This document shows positions 51,854 to 60,119 of a stretch of 64,000 bases of DNA, piece after piece (the stretch's first letter is position 1; every line of letters starts with the position of its first letter). The stretch is from assembly GCF_004684205.1 (NCBI RefSeq), contig NZ_SRIO01000004.1, positions 62,001-126,000 on the forward strand, written 5' to 3'. The notes beneath the pieces were generated by a model that saw only the letters and a program-made list of their open reading frames with translations, searched no databases and was not told the origin of the DNA. Source of the stretch: Candidatus Macondimonas diazotrophica. GTDB taxonomy: Bacteria; Pseudomonadota; Gammaproteobacteria; UBA5335. The position numbers were made by a program, and so were the translations under genes.

Positions 51854-52597
51854 GTGGACATCTTCAGTCTCATCGGCCTGGTTCTGGCCGGCGTCGCCGT
51901 GATCGGCGGCAGCATTCTCAAGGGTAGCGGGGTGGCTGCGCTGCTCAACCCGGCTGCATTTGTGATTGTGGTGGTCGGGACCTTCGCATCCATCTGCCTG
52001 CATACGCCGATGTCGGTGTTCATGCATGCGATCAAGATGGTTCGGCTGGTTTTTGCACCACCGCGATCGGACTTGAACGAGATCATCGAGAAGGTGGTGA
52101 GTTGGAGCCAGATCGCCCGGAAGGATGGATTGCTTGGCCTGGAAAAAGTCATCGAACAGGAATCGGGCGAGTTCGAACGCAAGGGGATTCAACTCCTGGT
52201 CGATGGGACCGGCCCGGAAGCCATTCGCCAGATCCTGGAGGTGGATGTGTCCGTCAAGGAACACCGCGATCTGCAGGGGGCGAAGGTGTTCGAGTCCATG
52301 GGGATCTACTCACCCACCCTCGGAATCATCGGCGCGGTGCTGGGGCTGATGTCGGTCATGCAGCATCTGGATGATCCCAGCCATCTCGGCACCGGCATCG
52401 CCGCAGCGTTTGTTGCGACGATTTACGGCATCGGGTTCGCCAATCTTCTGCTGCTGCCGGTCTCGGCCAAGCTCAAGGCGGCGATTCAGGAACAGGTGCA
52501 GGTGAAAGAGGTGTTGATCGAGGGGTTCCTGGCGATCGCCCATGGCGAGAATCCGCGCAATATCGAAACCCGGCTCAAGGGCTATCTCCACCATTGA
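51854..52597 (+). CDS. motC: Flagellar motor stator protein MotC (MotA family)
   Basis: Four-span stator subunit that turns ion flow into torque on FliG. The 247-residue product has the family's spans (LIGLVLAGVAVIGGSILKGS, NPAAFVIVVVGTFASICLHT), the VFESMGIYSPTLGIIGAVLG segment with the conserved Pro, and a cytoplasmic loop with charged residues that contact FliG. The GTG at 51854 has AAAGAG at 7 bp. The pair with motD, next to flhFG and a DUF2802-type gene, fits the MotC/MotD set rather than MotA/MotB. Confidence 0.9.
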   Translation: MDIFSLIGLVLAGVAVIGGSILKGSGVAALLNPAAFVIVVVGTFASICLHTPMSVFMHAIKMVRLVFAPPRSDLNEIIEKVVSWSQIARKDGLLGLEKVIEQESGEFERKGIQLLVDGTGPEAIRQILEVDVSVKEHRDLQGAKVFESMGIYSPTLGIIGAVLGLMSVMQHLDDPSHLGTGIAAAFVATIYGIGFANLLLLPVSAKLKAAIQEQVQVKEVLIEGFLAIAHGENPRNIETRLKGYLHH

Positions 52598-52608
52598 GGG
52601 CAGGGTCA

Positions 52609-53427
52609 ATGCCGAAGAAAGGACATGAAGAACACACCAATCACGAAGCATGGGCCATTCCCTACGGCGACCTGGTGACGTTGCTGCTGGCGTTTTTCGT
52701 GGTGATGTATTCCCTGTCTTCAGTCAACGAGGGGAAATACCGCATTCTCTCCGATGCGCTGCAGGCCGCCTTCCGTGGCGACACCCGAACGCTGGAACCG
52801 ATCCAGATCGGCGAGGTGCGCAAGGGCGCGGAGCCGCGCGAGGAACCCACCATGATTCCCCTGCCGCTCGCCGCCCCGCCGGTGGGTCAGCCGGATGCGA
52901 GCGGCGCATTCGGTGGCGGGGAATCGCTGGATCGCATCGCCAGCCAGGTCGAGCAGGCGATCGCAGCGTCCGTTCTGGCGGATTGGGTCGTGGTTCGCCG
53001 CGGCCGGCAGTGGATCGAAGTGGAGATCCAGACCGATCTGTTGTTCGAGAGCGGGGCGGCAGCGCTCGATGCGCGTGCCCTCCCGGTCATCGATCAACTC
53101 GGCGAAATTCTGCGTCCCTTCTCCAATCCCATTCATGTGGAAGGGCACACCGATACCGTGCCGATCAATACGCTGCAGTTTCCATCCAACTGGGAATTGT
53201 CGGCGGGGCGGGCTGCTACCGTCGTGCGCCGCTTCGAATCGCTGGGTATCGAGCCCTCGCGCATGACGATCATCGGGCTGGGTGAACACCGGCCGATGGC
53301 ATCCAATGATTCATCCGATGGGCGAGACCGGAACCGGCGGGTCGTCCTCGTGGTGCTCGATCCCGCCGTGGCCAATGCCACGTCAGCCGGTGTTCTGCCG
53401 GCGGCACCTCAGGAGCGGCCCGAATGA
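52609..53427 (+). CDS. motD: Flagellar motor stator protein MotD (MotB family)
   Basis: Stator subunit with one membrane span and a peptidoglycan-binding OmpA-like domain. The 272-residue product has YGDLVTLLLAFFVVMYSLSS (residues 19-38), with the ion-carrying Asp at about 21, and a C-terminal OmpA domain (VEGHTDTVPINTLQFPSNWE, LSAGRAATVVRRFESLGIEP). The motif fits proton-type stators, but this is not proof of the ion used. The ATG at 52609 is preferred to the TTG at 52594. Confidence 0.92.
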   Translation: MPKKGHEEHTNHEAWAIPYGDLVTLLLAFFVVMYSLSSVNEGKYRILSDALQAAFRGDTRTLEPIQIGEVRKGAEPREEPTMIPLPLAAPPVGQPDASGAFGGGESLDRIASQVEQAIAASVLADWVVVRRGRQWIEVEIQTDLLFESGAAALDARALPVIDQLGEILRPFSNPIHVEGHTDTVPINTLQFPSNWELSAGRAATVVRRFESLGIEPSRMTIIGLGEHRPMASNDSSDGRDRNRRVVLVVLDPAVANATSAGVLPAAPQERPE

Positions 53428-53479
53428 AGACGCACCATTTACCCGCGAGTCATCCGTCGAAGGCGGAAGGGAAGTTCAG

Positions 53480-53869
53480 ATGACGCTTGTGACCATTGTG
53501 AGTGCTGCGCTGCTCGGGGGCGCGTGGGGAGCGCTGCTGGTCTGGCTGCTGCTGCGCCTGCCGATGCGTCGTCAGGCGGTGGCTGCCGAGACCCTGCAGC
53601 GTGGCGTGGCGGACTTGCAAGGGCAGTATTGGGCGCTTCGGCAGTGCCTGCCCCAGGCCAGCGGCGCGCCGGCTGCGCCACCCGTCCCGGACAACCCGAC
53701 GGGCGCCGGGCTCGAGCGGCTGTATGACCGGGCGATCCGCATGGCCCGACAGGGCGCCCCCGTTGACGCCCTGACGGGATCGTGTGGTCTCAGTCAGGCC
53801 GAAGCCGAGTTGGTGGTTCGGTTGCACGCCACACCGACCACGGCTACGCGCAAGGCAGCCGGGGCTTGA
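53480..53869 (+). CDS. DUF2802-type membrane protein
   Basis: A 129-residue product with one N-terminal membrane span (IVSAALLGGAWGALLVWLLL), a linker and a C-terminal helical domain (LERLYDRAIRMARQGAPVDA, LTGSCGLSQAEAELVVRLHA). The last region resembles the DUF2802 family, whose members often lie near motCD or cheW in gammaproteobacterial motility clusters; this is from memory and not searched. The ATG at 53480 has AAGGGA 7 bp upstream. The stop overlaps the TTG start assumed for flgA. The function is unknown. Confidence 0.75.
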   Translation: MTLVTIVSAALLGGAWGALLVWLLLRLPMRRQAVAAETLQRGVADLQGQYWALRQCLPQASGAPAAPPVPDNPTGAGLERLYDRAIRMARQGAPVDALTGSCGLSQAEAELVVRLHATPTTATRKAAGA

Positions 53870-54594
53870 AAACCGAGCGGAGCGTCCGGGCATCGCGGGG
53901 CCGGGCGAGGGCAGGGCCCTGGGCCGGGATGCTGCTCATGGGGTTCGGGGCAGCGGCCGCGGCCGAATCGCCCGTGAACGTTCAGATTCGTGCGGCCGTC
54001 GAGGCGGCCTTGCAGGCGCAGTGGCCGGATCAGACGCTGGAGATCGACCTCATCGCGCCCGATGCCCGACTCAACCTGTCGCCCTGCGAGAGACCGCTGG
54101 CCATCGAGCCGCTGCGTCCCGGGCCATTGCGCTCGGCGGCCACCCTGTCCGTCGTCTGCGATGCACCCGAGTCGTCATGGCGCGTGTATGTGCCGGCTCG
54201 GATCAGCGCGATGGGCGAGGTGCTGGTGGCGAGCCGCCCTCTCCCGGCCGGGACCGTGTTGACGGCGCAGGATGTGACCCTGGCACGCCGCCGCATGACG
54301 GATCTGTCTTATGGATACCTCAAGCACGCCGAGGCCGCCGTGGGCAGCACACTGCGCCGGCCGGTGACCGAAGGCGCCGTGATTTTACCGTCGCAGTTGG
54401 CCCAGGCGGTGGTGGTGCGCCGCGGTCAGCAGGTGGTAATCGAAGCCGCCAGCGGTTCGATCCGGGTGCAGGGCAACGGCGAGGCACTGGCCGATGGGTT
54501 GGCCGGGCGTCGCCTCAAGGTGCGCAATGGGGCGAGCGGCCGGATCGTCGAGGGCACGGTTCAGGCCGACGGGCGTGTTCGCGTGGATTTCTGA
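53866..54594 (+). CDS. flgA: P-ring assembly chaperone FlgA
   Basis: Periplasmic chaperone needed for FlgI polymerisation into the P ring. The product is 242 residues from a TTG at 53866, which overlaps the previous stop as TTGA, or 221 from the ATG at 53929. A signal peptide (MLLMGFGAAAAAES region) precedes the chain. The C-terminal SAF-like domain has RPLPAGTVLTAQDVTLARRR, GAVILPSQLAQAVVVRRGQQ and NGASGRIVEGTVQADGRVRV. The start choice is uncertain. In most relatives flgM follows, but here flgN does. Confidence 0.9.
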   Translation: MKTERSVRASRGRARAGPWAGMLLMGFGAAAAAESPVNVQIRAAVEAALQAQWPDQTLEIDLIAPDARLNLSPCERPLAIEPLRPGPLRSAATLSVVCDAPESSWRVYVPARISAMGEVLVASRPLPAGTVLTAQDVTLARRRMTDLSYGYLKHAEAAVGSTLRRPVTEGAVILPSQLAQAVVVRRGQQVVIEAASGSIRVQGNGEALADGLAGRRLKVRNGASGRIVEGTVQADGRVRVDF

Positions 54595-54616
54595 ATCACC
54601 TCAAAAGGAGCGAGGG

Positions 54617-55087
54617 ATGAATACGGATCAGTCGTCGACAGGCCAAGCGCTTCAGCCAGCCATGATTCTGGAGGTCATGGGCCAGCTGGAAGACTGTCTG
54701 GAACGCGAAGCCGCCAGCCTGATCCAGCCGGAAGTGCCGGATCTGGTCGATATCGCAGCCGAAAAGACTCGCTGCTTTTCGGCCTTGGTGCCGCTGGACC
54801 GTGCGCTGCGCGCCATTGCCGCGCGCGCAGAGGCCGCCGATGGGGATCGGCTGCTGCAGCATTGGCTCGATGCGCATGGGGTGACCGGTGAGGTGGCCGA
54901 ACGGTTGCGGACGGCGCTGGCGTCCTGTCAGCGACTCAATCAGCGCAATGGTGCCCTCCTGCTGGCCCGGCAGCGCCAGGTCGCGCTTCAGCTTCAGGTG
55001 CTCGGGATCCTGCCGGAAAACACGCTCTACACCGAAAAAGGCACCGTTAGCAGCGGGCGGCGCGGCATGACCAGCTTGCGCATCTGA
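54617..55087 (+). CDS. flgN: Flagellar export chaperone FlgN
   Basis: Cytosolic chaperone for FlgK and FlgL, the hook-filament junction proteins. The 156-residue product is helical (ILEVMGQLEDCLEREAASLI, CQRLNQRNGALLLARQRQVA) with the Gly-rich C-terminal tail LYTEKGTVSSGRR typical of FlgN. The ATG at 54617 has AGGAG 6 bp upstream; the longer frame from 54494 is not supported. It directly follows flgA with no flgM between. A short hairpin overlaps the stop (55086-55105) without a T-run. Confidence 0.85.
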   Translation: MNTDQSSTGQALQPAMILEVMGQLEDCLEREAASLIQPEVPDLVDIAAEKTRCFSALVPLDRALRAIAARAEAADGDRLLQHWLDAHGVTGEVAERLRTALASCQRLNQRNGALLLARQRQVALQLQVLGILPENTLYTEKGTVSSGRRGMTSLRI

Positions 55088-55250
55088 TCGCCTTTTCGGG
55101 CGATCGAACCGGCCCGGAGCGCGGCGTGATGTGGCGGCCAAGCACTCACCGGGACCGGCATGCATCGTCCGAATCGTGCACGGCATCCGGTGTTTTGGCG
55201 CCATTGCCGGGTGGTCGGCTGCCCGATCCGGCGCCACATGCGGGATAGCC

Positions 55251-56300
55251 TCAATCGGCCGTGCTCACCCCGGCGCCATCGAAAGTGGCCATCTCGCCAT
55301 GCAGCGCGCAGGCGGCCCGCAAAAGAGGCACCGCCAGTGCCGCCCCGCTGCCTTCGCCGAGCCGAAGATCCAGATCGAGCAGGGCGCAGCTGCTCATCGC
55401 GTCCAGCAGTCGCGCATGTCCCGGTTCGGCGGAGCGATGGGCGAAATGCAGCCACTCGGCCACGCCCGGATTGAGGCGCATGGCCACCAGTGCCGCCGCC
55501 GTGGCGATGAATCCGTCGACCAGCGCGGGCAGCCGCGCCTGCGCCGCAGCGATGTAGGCGCCGGCCAGGGCGGCCAGCTCGAGACCGCCCAGTCGGCAGA
55601 GTACGTCGAAGGGGTTTCCCGCTGCGCCGTGGCGGGCGAGCGCCAGAGCCAGTGCTTCGCGTTTGCGCGCAAGGCCCGCGGCATCGAGGCCGGTGCCGGG
55701 TCCGAGCAGCGCCTCGGGTGGTGCGGCGAGCAGTGCGCAGCCGAGTGCCGCGGCCGCGGTGGTGTTGCCGATCCCCATCTCGCCGCCGATGAACAGTTCC
55801 GCCTCGGCCGCCCGTACCGCCGCCACGCACGCCGCGCCGACGGCCAGCGCGGCCTCGGTCTGCGCCGCGGTCATGGCTGGGGCCTGGGTGAAATCGGCTG
55901 TCCCATGGGCGACGCGCCGGTCGAGCACGCCGGGCAGCGGATGCGCCGCATGGACACTGCCCACATCGACGATGGTCAGTTCGGCGCCGAGCTGCCGCGC
56001 CAGAACGGCGATGGCCGCGCCGCCGCCCGCGAAGTTGGCAAGCATCTGGCTGGTGACCACTTGCGGATAGGCCGAAACCCCGCGCTGCACAACCCCGTGG
56101 TCGCCTGCGAAAACGACGATATGCACCCGCGCCAGGGTGGGGGTGATCCGCCCCTGCTGCGCCGCCAGGCGTGTCACCGCGCGCTCCAGCCGGCCGAGCG
56201 AGCCGGGCGGTTTCGTCAGGCTGTTCCAGCGGGCTGTTGCCGCTTCCCCTGCTGCGGCATCCGGGGGGAGTGGCGCGAGCGTCCACCAGGGCAGCTTCAC
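55251..56300 (-). CDS. cobT: Nicotinate-nucleotide-dimethylbenzimidazole phosphoribosyltransferase
   Basis: Activates the lower base of cobalamin by moving phosphoribose from nicotinate mononucleotide to dimethylbenzimidazole. The 349-residue product has the N-terminal [40 protein letters not shown], the [18 protein letters not shown] segment and the C-terminal [22 protein letters not shown] at 56300 is chosen, with GAAGGA 6 bp upstream, since upstream codons lie within cobU. It overlaps the cobU stop as GTGA, so the two are coupled. Confidence 0.95.
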   Translation of the reverse strand: MKLPWWTLAPLPPDAAAGEAATARWNSLTKPPGSLGRLERAVTRLAAQQGRITPTLARVHIVVFAGDHGVVQRGVSAYPQVVTSQMLANFAGGGAAIAVLARQLGAELTIVDVGSVHAAHPLPGVLDRRVAHGTADFTQAPAMTAAQTEAALAVGAACVAAVRAAEAELFIGGEMGIGNTTAAAALGCALLAAPPEALLGPGTGLDAAGLARKREALALALARHGAAGNPFDVLCRLGGLELAALAGAYIAAAQARLPALVDGFIATAAALVAMRLNPGVAEWLHFAHRSAEPGHARLLDAMSSCALLDLDLRLGEGSGAALAVPLLRAACALHGEMATFDGAGVSTAD

Positions 56301-56821
56301 GGCGTATCCTTCAGTATCAGCGGCAAGCCTGCGGCCAGGAGCGCCACGCGCCCGCAGCGCGCTGCCACCGCCTGGTTCAGCCAACCCAGCTCGTCCGCGA
56401 AGCGGCGCGCCAAGGCGTTCATCGGAACCAGGCCCCAGCCCACCTCGTTGCTCACCAGCAGGATGCGGCCAGGCAGTGTCGGCAGCTGTTCGAGCAGCGC
56501 CGCGCGCTCGGCGGTGAAGGCCGCTTCGCCCGCATGCAGGAGATTGGAGACCCACAGGCCCAGACAGTCGACCAGCAGGCAGCGATCCGGCGCCGCTACC
56601 GCTGCCAGCGTGGCGGCCAGTGCCGACTCGGCTTCATGGGTGACCCAATGGCCTGGCCGGCGTGCGCGATGCGCCGCGATGCGGGCCGCCATTTCCGTAT
56701 CTCCCGCCGCGGCCGTGGCAATGACATGCACCGCCAGCCCGCTGGCCCGGGCCTGCGCCTCGGCGTAGGCGCTCTTGCCCGAACGCACGCCGCCGAGGAT
56801 GAGTTCCGCGCGTTCGTTCAC
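56297..56821 (-). CDS. cobU: Adenosylcobinamide kinase / guanylyltransferase
   Basis: Bifunctional enzyme that phosphorylates adenosylcobinamide and adds GMP, giving adenosyl-GDP-cobinamide. The 174-residue product has the Walker [13 protein letters not shown], then [32 protein letters not shown] and [20 protein letters not shown], the family's signatures. GTG at 56821 is chosen, with AAGGA 8 bp upstream. cobS, the third enzyme of the usual trio, is not in the window. No cobalamin riboswitch is seen in the 197-bp upstream gap. Confidence 0.94.
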   Translation of the reverse strand: MNERAELILGGVRSGKSAYAEAQARASGLAVHVIATAAAGDTEMAARIAAHRARRPGHWVTHEAESALAATLAAVAAPDRCLLVDCLGLWVSNLLHAGEAAFTAERAALLEQLPTLPGRILLVSNEVGWGLVPMNALARRFADELGWLNQAVAARCGRVALLAAGLPLILKDTP

Positions 56822-56973
56822 GGTCGATGTCCTTGTGATGGCAGGCGGGGTGGCAGTATAGCCAAGCCAGAAGATTGTGCGCGCAGTACCGCCCCGGATG
56901 ACGGACCAGCGATTCCCACGCAGAACCTTGGGGCGGTCGTCACGTCCAACCATTGCTGCTTTCGAGCGCGTCG

Positions 56974-56979
56974 TACAAT
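56974..56979 (+). promoter_or_regulatory. Candidate -10 element for the lipoprotein gene
   Basis: TACAAT matches the sigma-70 -10 consensus at five of six bases and lies 40 bp before the ATG of the lipoprotein gene, in the cobU-lipoprotein divergent gap. The -35 match is poor (TTGCTG with a 15-bp spacer), so this is tentative. Confidence 0.35.
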
Positions 56980-57018
56980 GCTGATTTCTCCTTCACCGGA
57001 CGCAGGCTGGATAACACA

Positions 57019-57627
57019 ATGGCGACTGGCAGGCCCATGAGCGCAATGGCGCTGGCCGTGTGCATGATTCTCAGTGGATGTGCGGGGCTCGGTCAGACGC
57101 CGGACCTCGATGATTATCCCGACGATGTGTACGGCCGGGGCGGTTGGATGGATCCGTATGATCCCTGGCGATACCCGTACACGCCGTATGGATGGGGTTA
57201 CGACCGATTCGGTGGGTTCGGTTATTGGGGCTATCCCGGTTGGTGGGGGCCTCCGGTGTACTGGGTCGATGTCGACCGGGACGAGATCGAGCCGGAGCCG
57301 CCCCGGCGGAATGGATTGCGTCGCTATCAGGAACGGCTGCTGACGGGCCCTACCTGGCTCTCCCCAAAGAATCGCTGGGTTCCACGGCCGGATCGGTCTT
57401 CGCAGGCGCGTCCCGTGGATGTCCGGCCGGTTCGGCCCGCGCCTTTTCCATCGGACCGGCGTACCGGTCCCGCCGAGCCACCGGCGCCGCCCCGTGTGCA
57501 ACCGCTTTCTGTGCCACCACCACCGGTATTCCGAGCCCCTCGCGTCCATCTCCCTGAGCCACAGGCGCAACCGCCTGCGCCCCGGCCGCGCCGGCCATGG
57601 CGCCGCTCCAACGGTGCCGAGGACTGA
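57019..57627 (+). CDS. Tyr/Trp/Gly-rich lipoprotein, unknown function
   Basis: Predicted lipoprotein of 202 residues. The signal peptide ends in the lipobox ILSGC, giving an N-terminal Cys after cleavage. The mature chain has a striking aromatic, glycine-rich part (YGWGYDRFGGFGYWGYPGWW) and a C-terminal half rich in Pro and Arg. No enzyme motif is seen. The start at 57019 is favoured, and an ATG at 57037 is also possible. It is divergent from cobU. Composition suggests a surface or structural role, but this is inference only. Confidence 0.6.
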   Translation: MATGRPMSAMALAVCMILSGCAGLGQTPDLDDYPDDVYGRGGWMDPYDPWRYPYTPYGWGYDRFGGFGYWGYPGWWGPPVYWVDVDRDEIEPEPPRRNGLRRYQERLLTGPTWLSPKNRWVPRPDRSSQARPVDVRPVRPAPFPSDRRTGPAEPPAPPRVQPLSVPPPPVFRAPRVHLPEPQAQPPAPRPRRPWRRSNGAED

Positions 57628-57633
57628 CGAAGG

Positions 57634-57662
57634 CCCGATCGGCAGCGCGCAGGCCGATCGGG
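57634..57662 (+). repeat. Perfect inverted repeat after the lipoprotein gene
   Basis: CCCGATCGGC (57634-57643) and GCCGATCGGG (57653-57662) form a perfect 10-bp stem with a 9-nt loop, 7 bp after the lipoprotein stop. No T-run follows, so it is a weak intrinsic terminator at best. It may act as an mRNA-stabilising stem or a Rho-linked end. Confidence 0.5.
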
Positions 57663-57797
57663 TTGAGCAGTGCGCGGATGGCCTCGACAAGCGGGGACTT
57701 TGGTATGCTCTGCGCTGATGGCACAGGTGTCGCTCGGGCATTCTCCGGCCTGAATTTCCTCTTGACTCGAACGTGTTCCCATTCACAGGCATGACCC

Positions 57798-59039
57798 ATG
57801 ACCCGGTCTCGATTTGGCTTCTTGAGTGTGGTTTTGATGTGGTCGTCGGCAAACGGTCTGGCGCTGGCCGACGCGTCGGCCCCCGCTGCCGGGGCGTCTT
57901 TGCCCGCGGCGAGTGCGGCTGCCACGGATCTCGCCCAGCAGGCTGAAGCGGGCGAGATCCAGGCACAGCTTGCGCTGGCCGAGCGTCTGGCCGGCGAGAA
58001 CCGCTGGGAGGAGGCGGTGCGTTGGTATCGGGCTGCCGCAGAGCAGGGCAGCACGCAGGCCCAGCTGCAACTGGGCGATGCGATGCTGGCCGGGCGCGGC
58101 ACCGTGCGGGATGAAGCGCGCGCCGTGCAGTGGTATCGCCAGGCGGCAGACCAGGGTTTGGCAACAGCGCAGGTTCGATTGGGGGAGGCTTATCTTTCCG
58201 GGGTTGGCCTGGCCCGCGACCCGATCCGAGCGGTCCAGTGGTTCACGCAGGCGGCCGAACAGGGCGAGCCGGTGGGGCAATTGCGATTGGCGCTGGCGTA
58301 TGACACGGGGCAGGGCGTGGCGCGCGATGCGGCACGCGCGGTGCAATGGTTCACCCGGGCTGCTGAACAAGGCCACCCGCTGGCGCAATCCGCCTTGGGC
58401 GATGCGTATTGGCAAGGCGAGGGGGTGGCCCGCGACCCGGCGCAAGCCGTGCGCTGGTTCACTCAGGCTGCCGAGCAGGGGGACACGGAGGCACAGTTCC
58501 GACTCGGCCAGGCCTTGTTCCAGGGGGTCGGCGTGGCGCGTGATCCCGCGCTGGCGATCCAGTGGTGGCGCCGTGCCGCTGAGGCGGATCACCGCGAGGC
58601 GGCCTTTGAACTGGCCCAGACACTGGCTCGGGGTGAGGGCGTGCCGGTGGACAAGGTGGCCGCCGCGCGTTGGTACACCAAAGCCGCATTGCAGGGGGAG
58701 GTGCGGGCTCAGACTGCGCTGGGCATCGCCTACGTGGCGGGCGATGGAGTGCCGAAAAGCTTTGGTGAAGCGTTCACATGGCTATCCCGAGCAGCTGAAT
58801 TGGGCGACGTCCGCGCGCAGCTGCTGCTGGGTCAACTCTACTATCGCGGATTGGGGGTGCCACAGAACTTCGAGCAGGCCTATATCTGGGTGGATGTCGC
58901 CGCTTCACGCTATACCGGCGACGGGCGTCTCGAAGTGGTTCGGCTACGCGATGCCCTGGCACGGCTGTTGAGTACCGAACAACTCATTCGTGCTCAGGGC
59001 CGCGCCCTGGAACTGGTGCGCAGCCACAACTGGCGCTAG
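57798..59039 (+). CDS. Sel1-repeat (tetratricopeptide-like) periplasmic protein
   Basis: Exported solenoid protein of 413 residues. A signal peptide (FGFLSVVLMWSSANGLALA) precedes an Ala-rich linker and about eight or nine Sel1-type 36-residue repeats (residues 55-375). The pattern is AQxxLGxAYxxGxGVxxDxxxAxxWxxxAAxQG, with units such as RLGEAYLSGVGLARD and AAEQGDTEAQFRLGQALFQG. Such proteins act as scaffolds in envelope complexes or stress pathways; the partner is unknown. The start at 57798 is in frame with the signal. It converges on the TraT-like gene with a gap of 4 bp. Confidence 0.8.
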   Translation: MTRSRFGFLSVVLMWSSANGLALADASAPAAGASLPAASAAATDLAQQAEAGEIQAQLALAERLAGENRWEEAVRWYRAAAEQGSTQAQLQLGDAMLAGRGTVRDEARAVQWYRQAADQGLATAQVRLGEAYLSGVGLARDPIRAVQWFTQAAEQGEPVGQLRLALAYDTGQGVARDAARAVQWFTRAAEQGHPLAQSALGDAYWQGEGVARDPAQAVRWFTQAAEQGDTEAQFRLGQALFQGVGVARDPALAIQWWRRAAEADHREAAFELAQTLARGEGVPVDKVAAARWYTKAALQGEVRAQTALGIAYVAGDGVPKSFGEAFTWLSRAAELGDVRAQLLLGQLYYRGLGVPQNFEQAYIWVDVAASRYTGDGRLEVVRLRDALARLLSTEQLIRAQGRALELVRSHNWR

Positions 59040-59043
59040 GTCA

Positions 59044-59991
59044 TCAACTGCGCCCCGGGGTCGTGGGCGCCGCGCTTCCGGGCAGACGGTTCAGATCCCA
59101 GAAGATACCGCTGATTTCCCGGGCCATCGCCTGAAACAGCAGCGGCTCGGCTTCCTTGAAGGTGAGCCGCAGCTTGCTCGCGAATCCCACCACCTGACTG
59201 TTGTACAGATCCCAACTGTCGGGTGAGGCGGGGGTGTGCCGGTCGATGAGCGGTGCCGATTCGATGTGGGTTTCGCTCAGGCCCAGTACCGTGTTGAGGT
59301 CCCGGAAGGCGCGATCGGCGGCAAGCCGATAGGCCTCGGCGGGTGGCAACGGCGGCGGAACCGCGGGCTGGCGCTCCCGGATCTGCAGATCGACGACCAG
59401 CTCATAGGTGTTGGTCTCGAAGTAATGCCCGGTCACGGCGCCGGTGACCGTTCCGACCAAGCCGCCGATCCCGGCGTTCTGGATCACCTCGTTGCGCCGT
59501 CCGACCGTAGCGGCGACCGCGGCCCCGCCGACGCCGGTGGCCAGCGCGGTAACGGTGGACAGGTCACGTACTTCCTTGCCGACGTACAACACGTTGTAGA
59601 GCAGCATGTAATGCGCGTCGGCGGGGTTGTTGGTCAAGCGGTAGCCACGCTCGGCCAGGCGCTGCAACAGCAGCGGATGCAGCCGGTCATTGGCGGACTG
59701 GATCGTGGAGGTGTTGGTCCCGACCACGTAGACGCGCCGCTGCGTCTCTGGGACGGGCGGGGCGACCGGTGGAATGAAGACGTTCGATGACATCCGCACT
59801 TCCAGGTTGACGCCTTCGACGGTCAAGCCGCTGGGGTCATCCTTTTTCGCGTTGCGTGTACAGCCGGCCACCGAAAGGGCGAGGACGATCAGGAGGATCG
59901 AATAACGCCATCGCGCACGGGGGGTGCGCGCTTGCGGGCGGCGAAATGAACCGGGGGTTACGCGGGGGATGATGTCGTTTTCGACCGGCAT
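59044..59991 (-). CDS. TraT-like outer-membrane lipoprotein
   Basis: Lipoprotein with similarity, from memory, to TraT of conjugative plasmids (surface exclusion and complement resistance). The 315-residue product has a long basic start (RRPQARTPRARWRYS), a hydrophobic span and the lipobox SVAGC. TraT-like segments follow: VNLEVRMSSNVFIPPV, TIQSANDRLHPLLLQRLAE, ADAHYMLLYNVLYVGKEV, a Gly-rich hydrophobic stretch (AGIGGLVGTVTGAVTGHYF) and SKLRLTFKEAEPLLFQ. The start at 59991 is uncertain; the frame extends to 60129. There is no plasmid context here, so a role as an envelope protein is more likely. Confidence 0.7.
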   Translation of the reverse strand: MPVENDIIPRVTPGSFRRPQARTPRARWRYSILLIVLALSVAGCTRNAKKDDPSGLTVEGVNLEVRMSSNVFIPPVAPPVPETQRRVYVVGTNTSTIQSANDRLHPLLLQRLAERGYRLTNNPADAHYMLLYNVLYVGKEVRDLSTVTALATGVGGAAVAATVGRRNEVIQNAGIGGLVGTVTGAVTGHYFETNTYELVVDLQIRERQPAVPPPLPPAEAYRLAADRAFRDLNTVLGLSETHIESAPLIDRHTPASPDSWDLYNSQVVGFASKLRLTFKEAEPLLFQAMAREISGIFWDLNRLPGSAAPTTPGRS

Positions 59992-60119
59992 GGCATGGTT
60001 CACGGCAGTGGCAGGACCAGGTTCGGCTATCATACATTGGACGCGGAGCGAGCCAAGGGGTTGCCTCGCGGTCGACTTGAGCCCACGGCCGTCTTGAGAA
60101 CTAAGCGAGGGAACGCACC

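Noticed and set aside
55131-56768. 545-residue plus-strand open frame opposite cobT and cobU
   Set aside because: It is antisense to both cobalamin genes, which have intact motifs; its product is Arg/Ala-rich and resembles nothing known.
58040-58840. Tandem DNA repeat in the Sel1 gene considered as a genomic repeat or CRISPR-like array
   Set aside because: The period is about 108 bp and follows the 36-residue protein repeat; the units diverge at silent sites as expected for a coding solenoid.
60001-60020. GCCACTG-like segment on the minus strand, part of the cobalamin riboswitch consensus
   Set aside because: It is an isolated heptamer upstream of the TraT-like gene, not of cobU, and none of the other conserved B12 elements is seen nearby.
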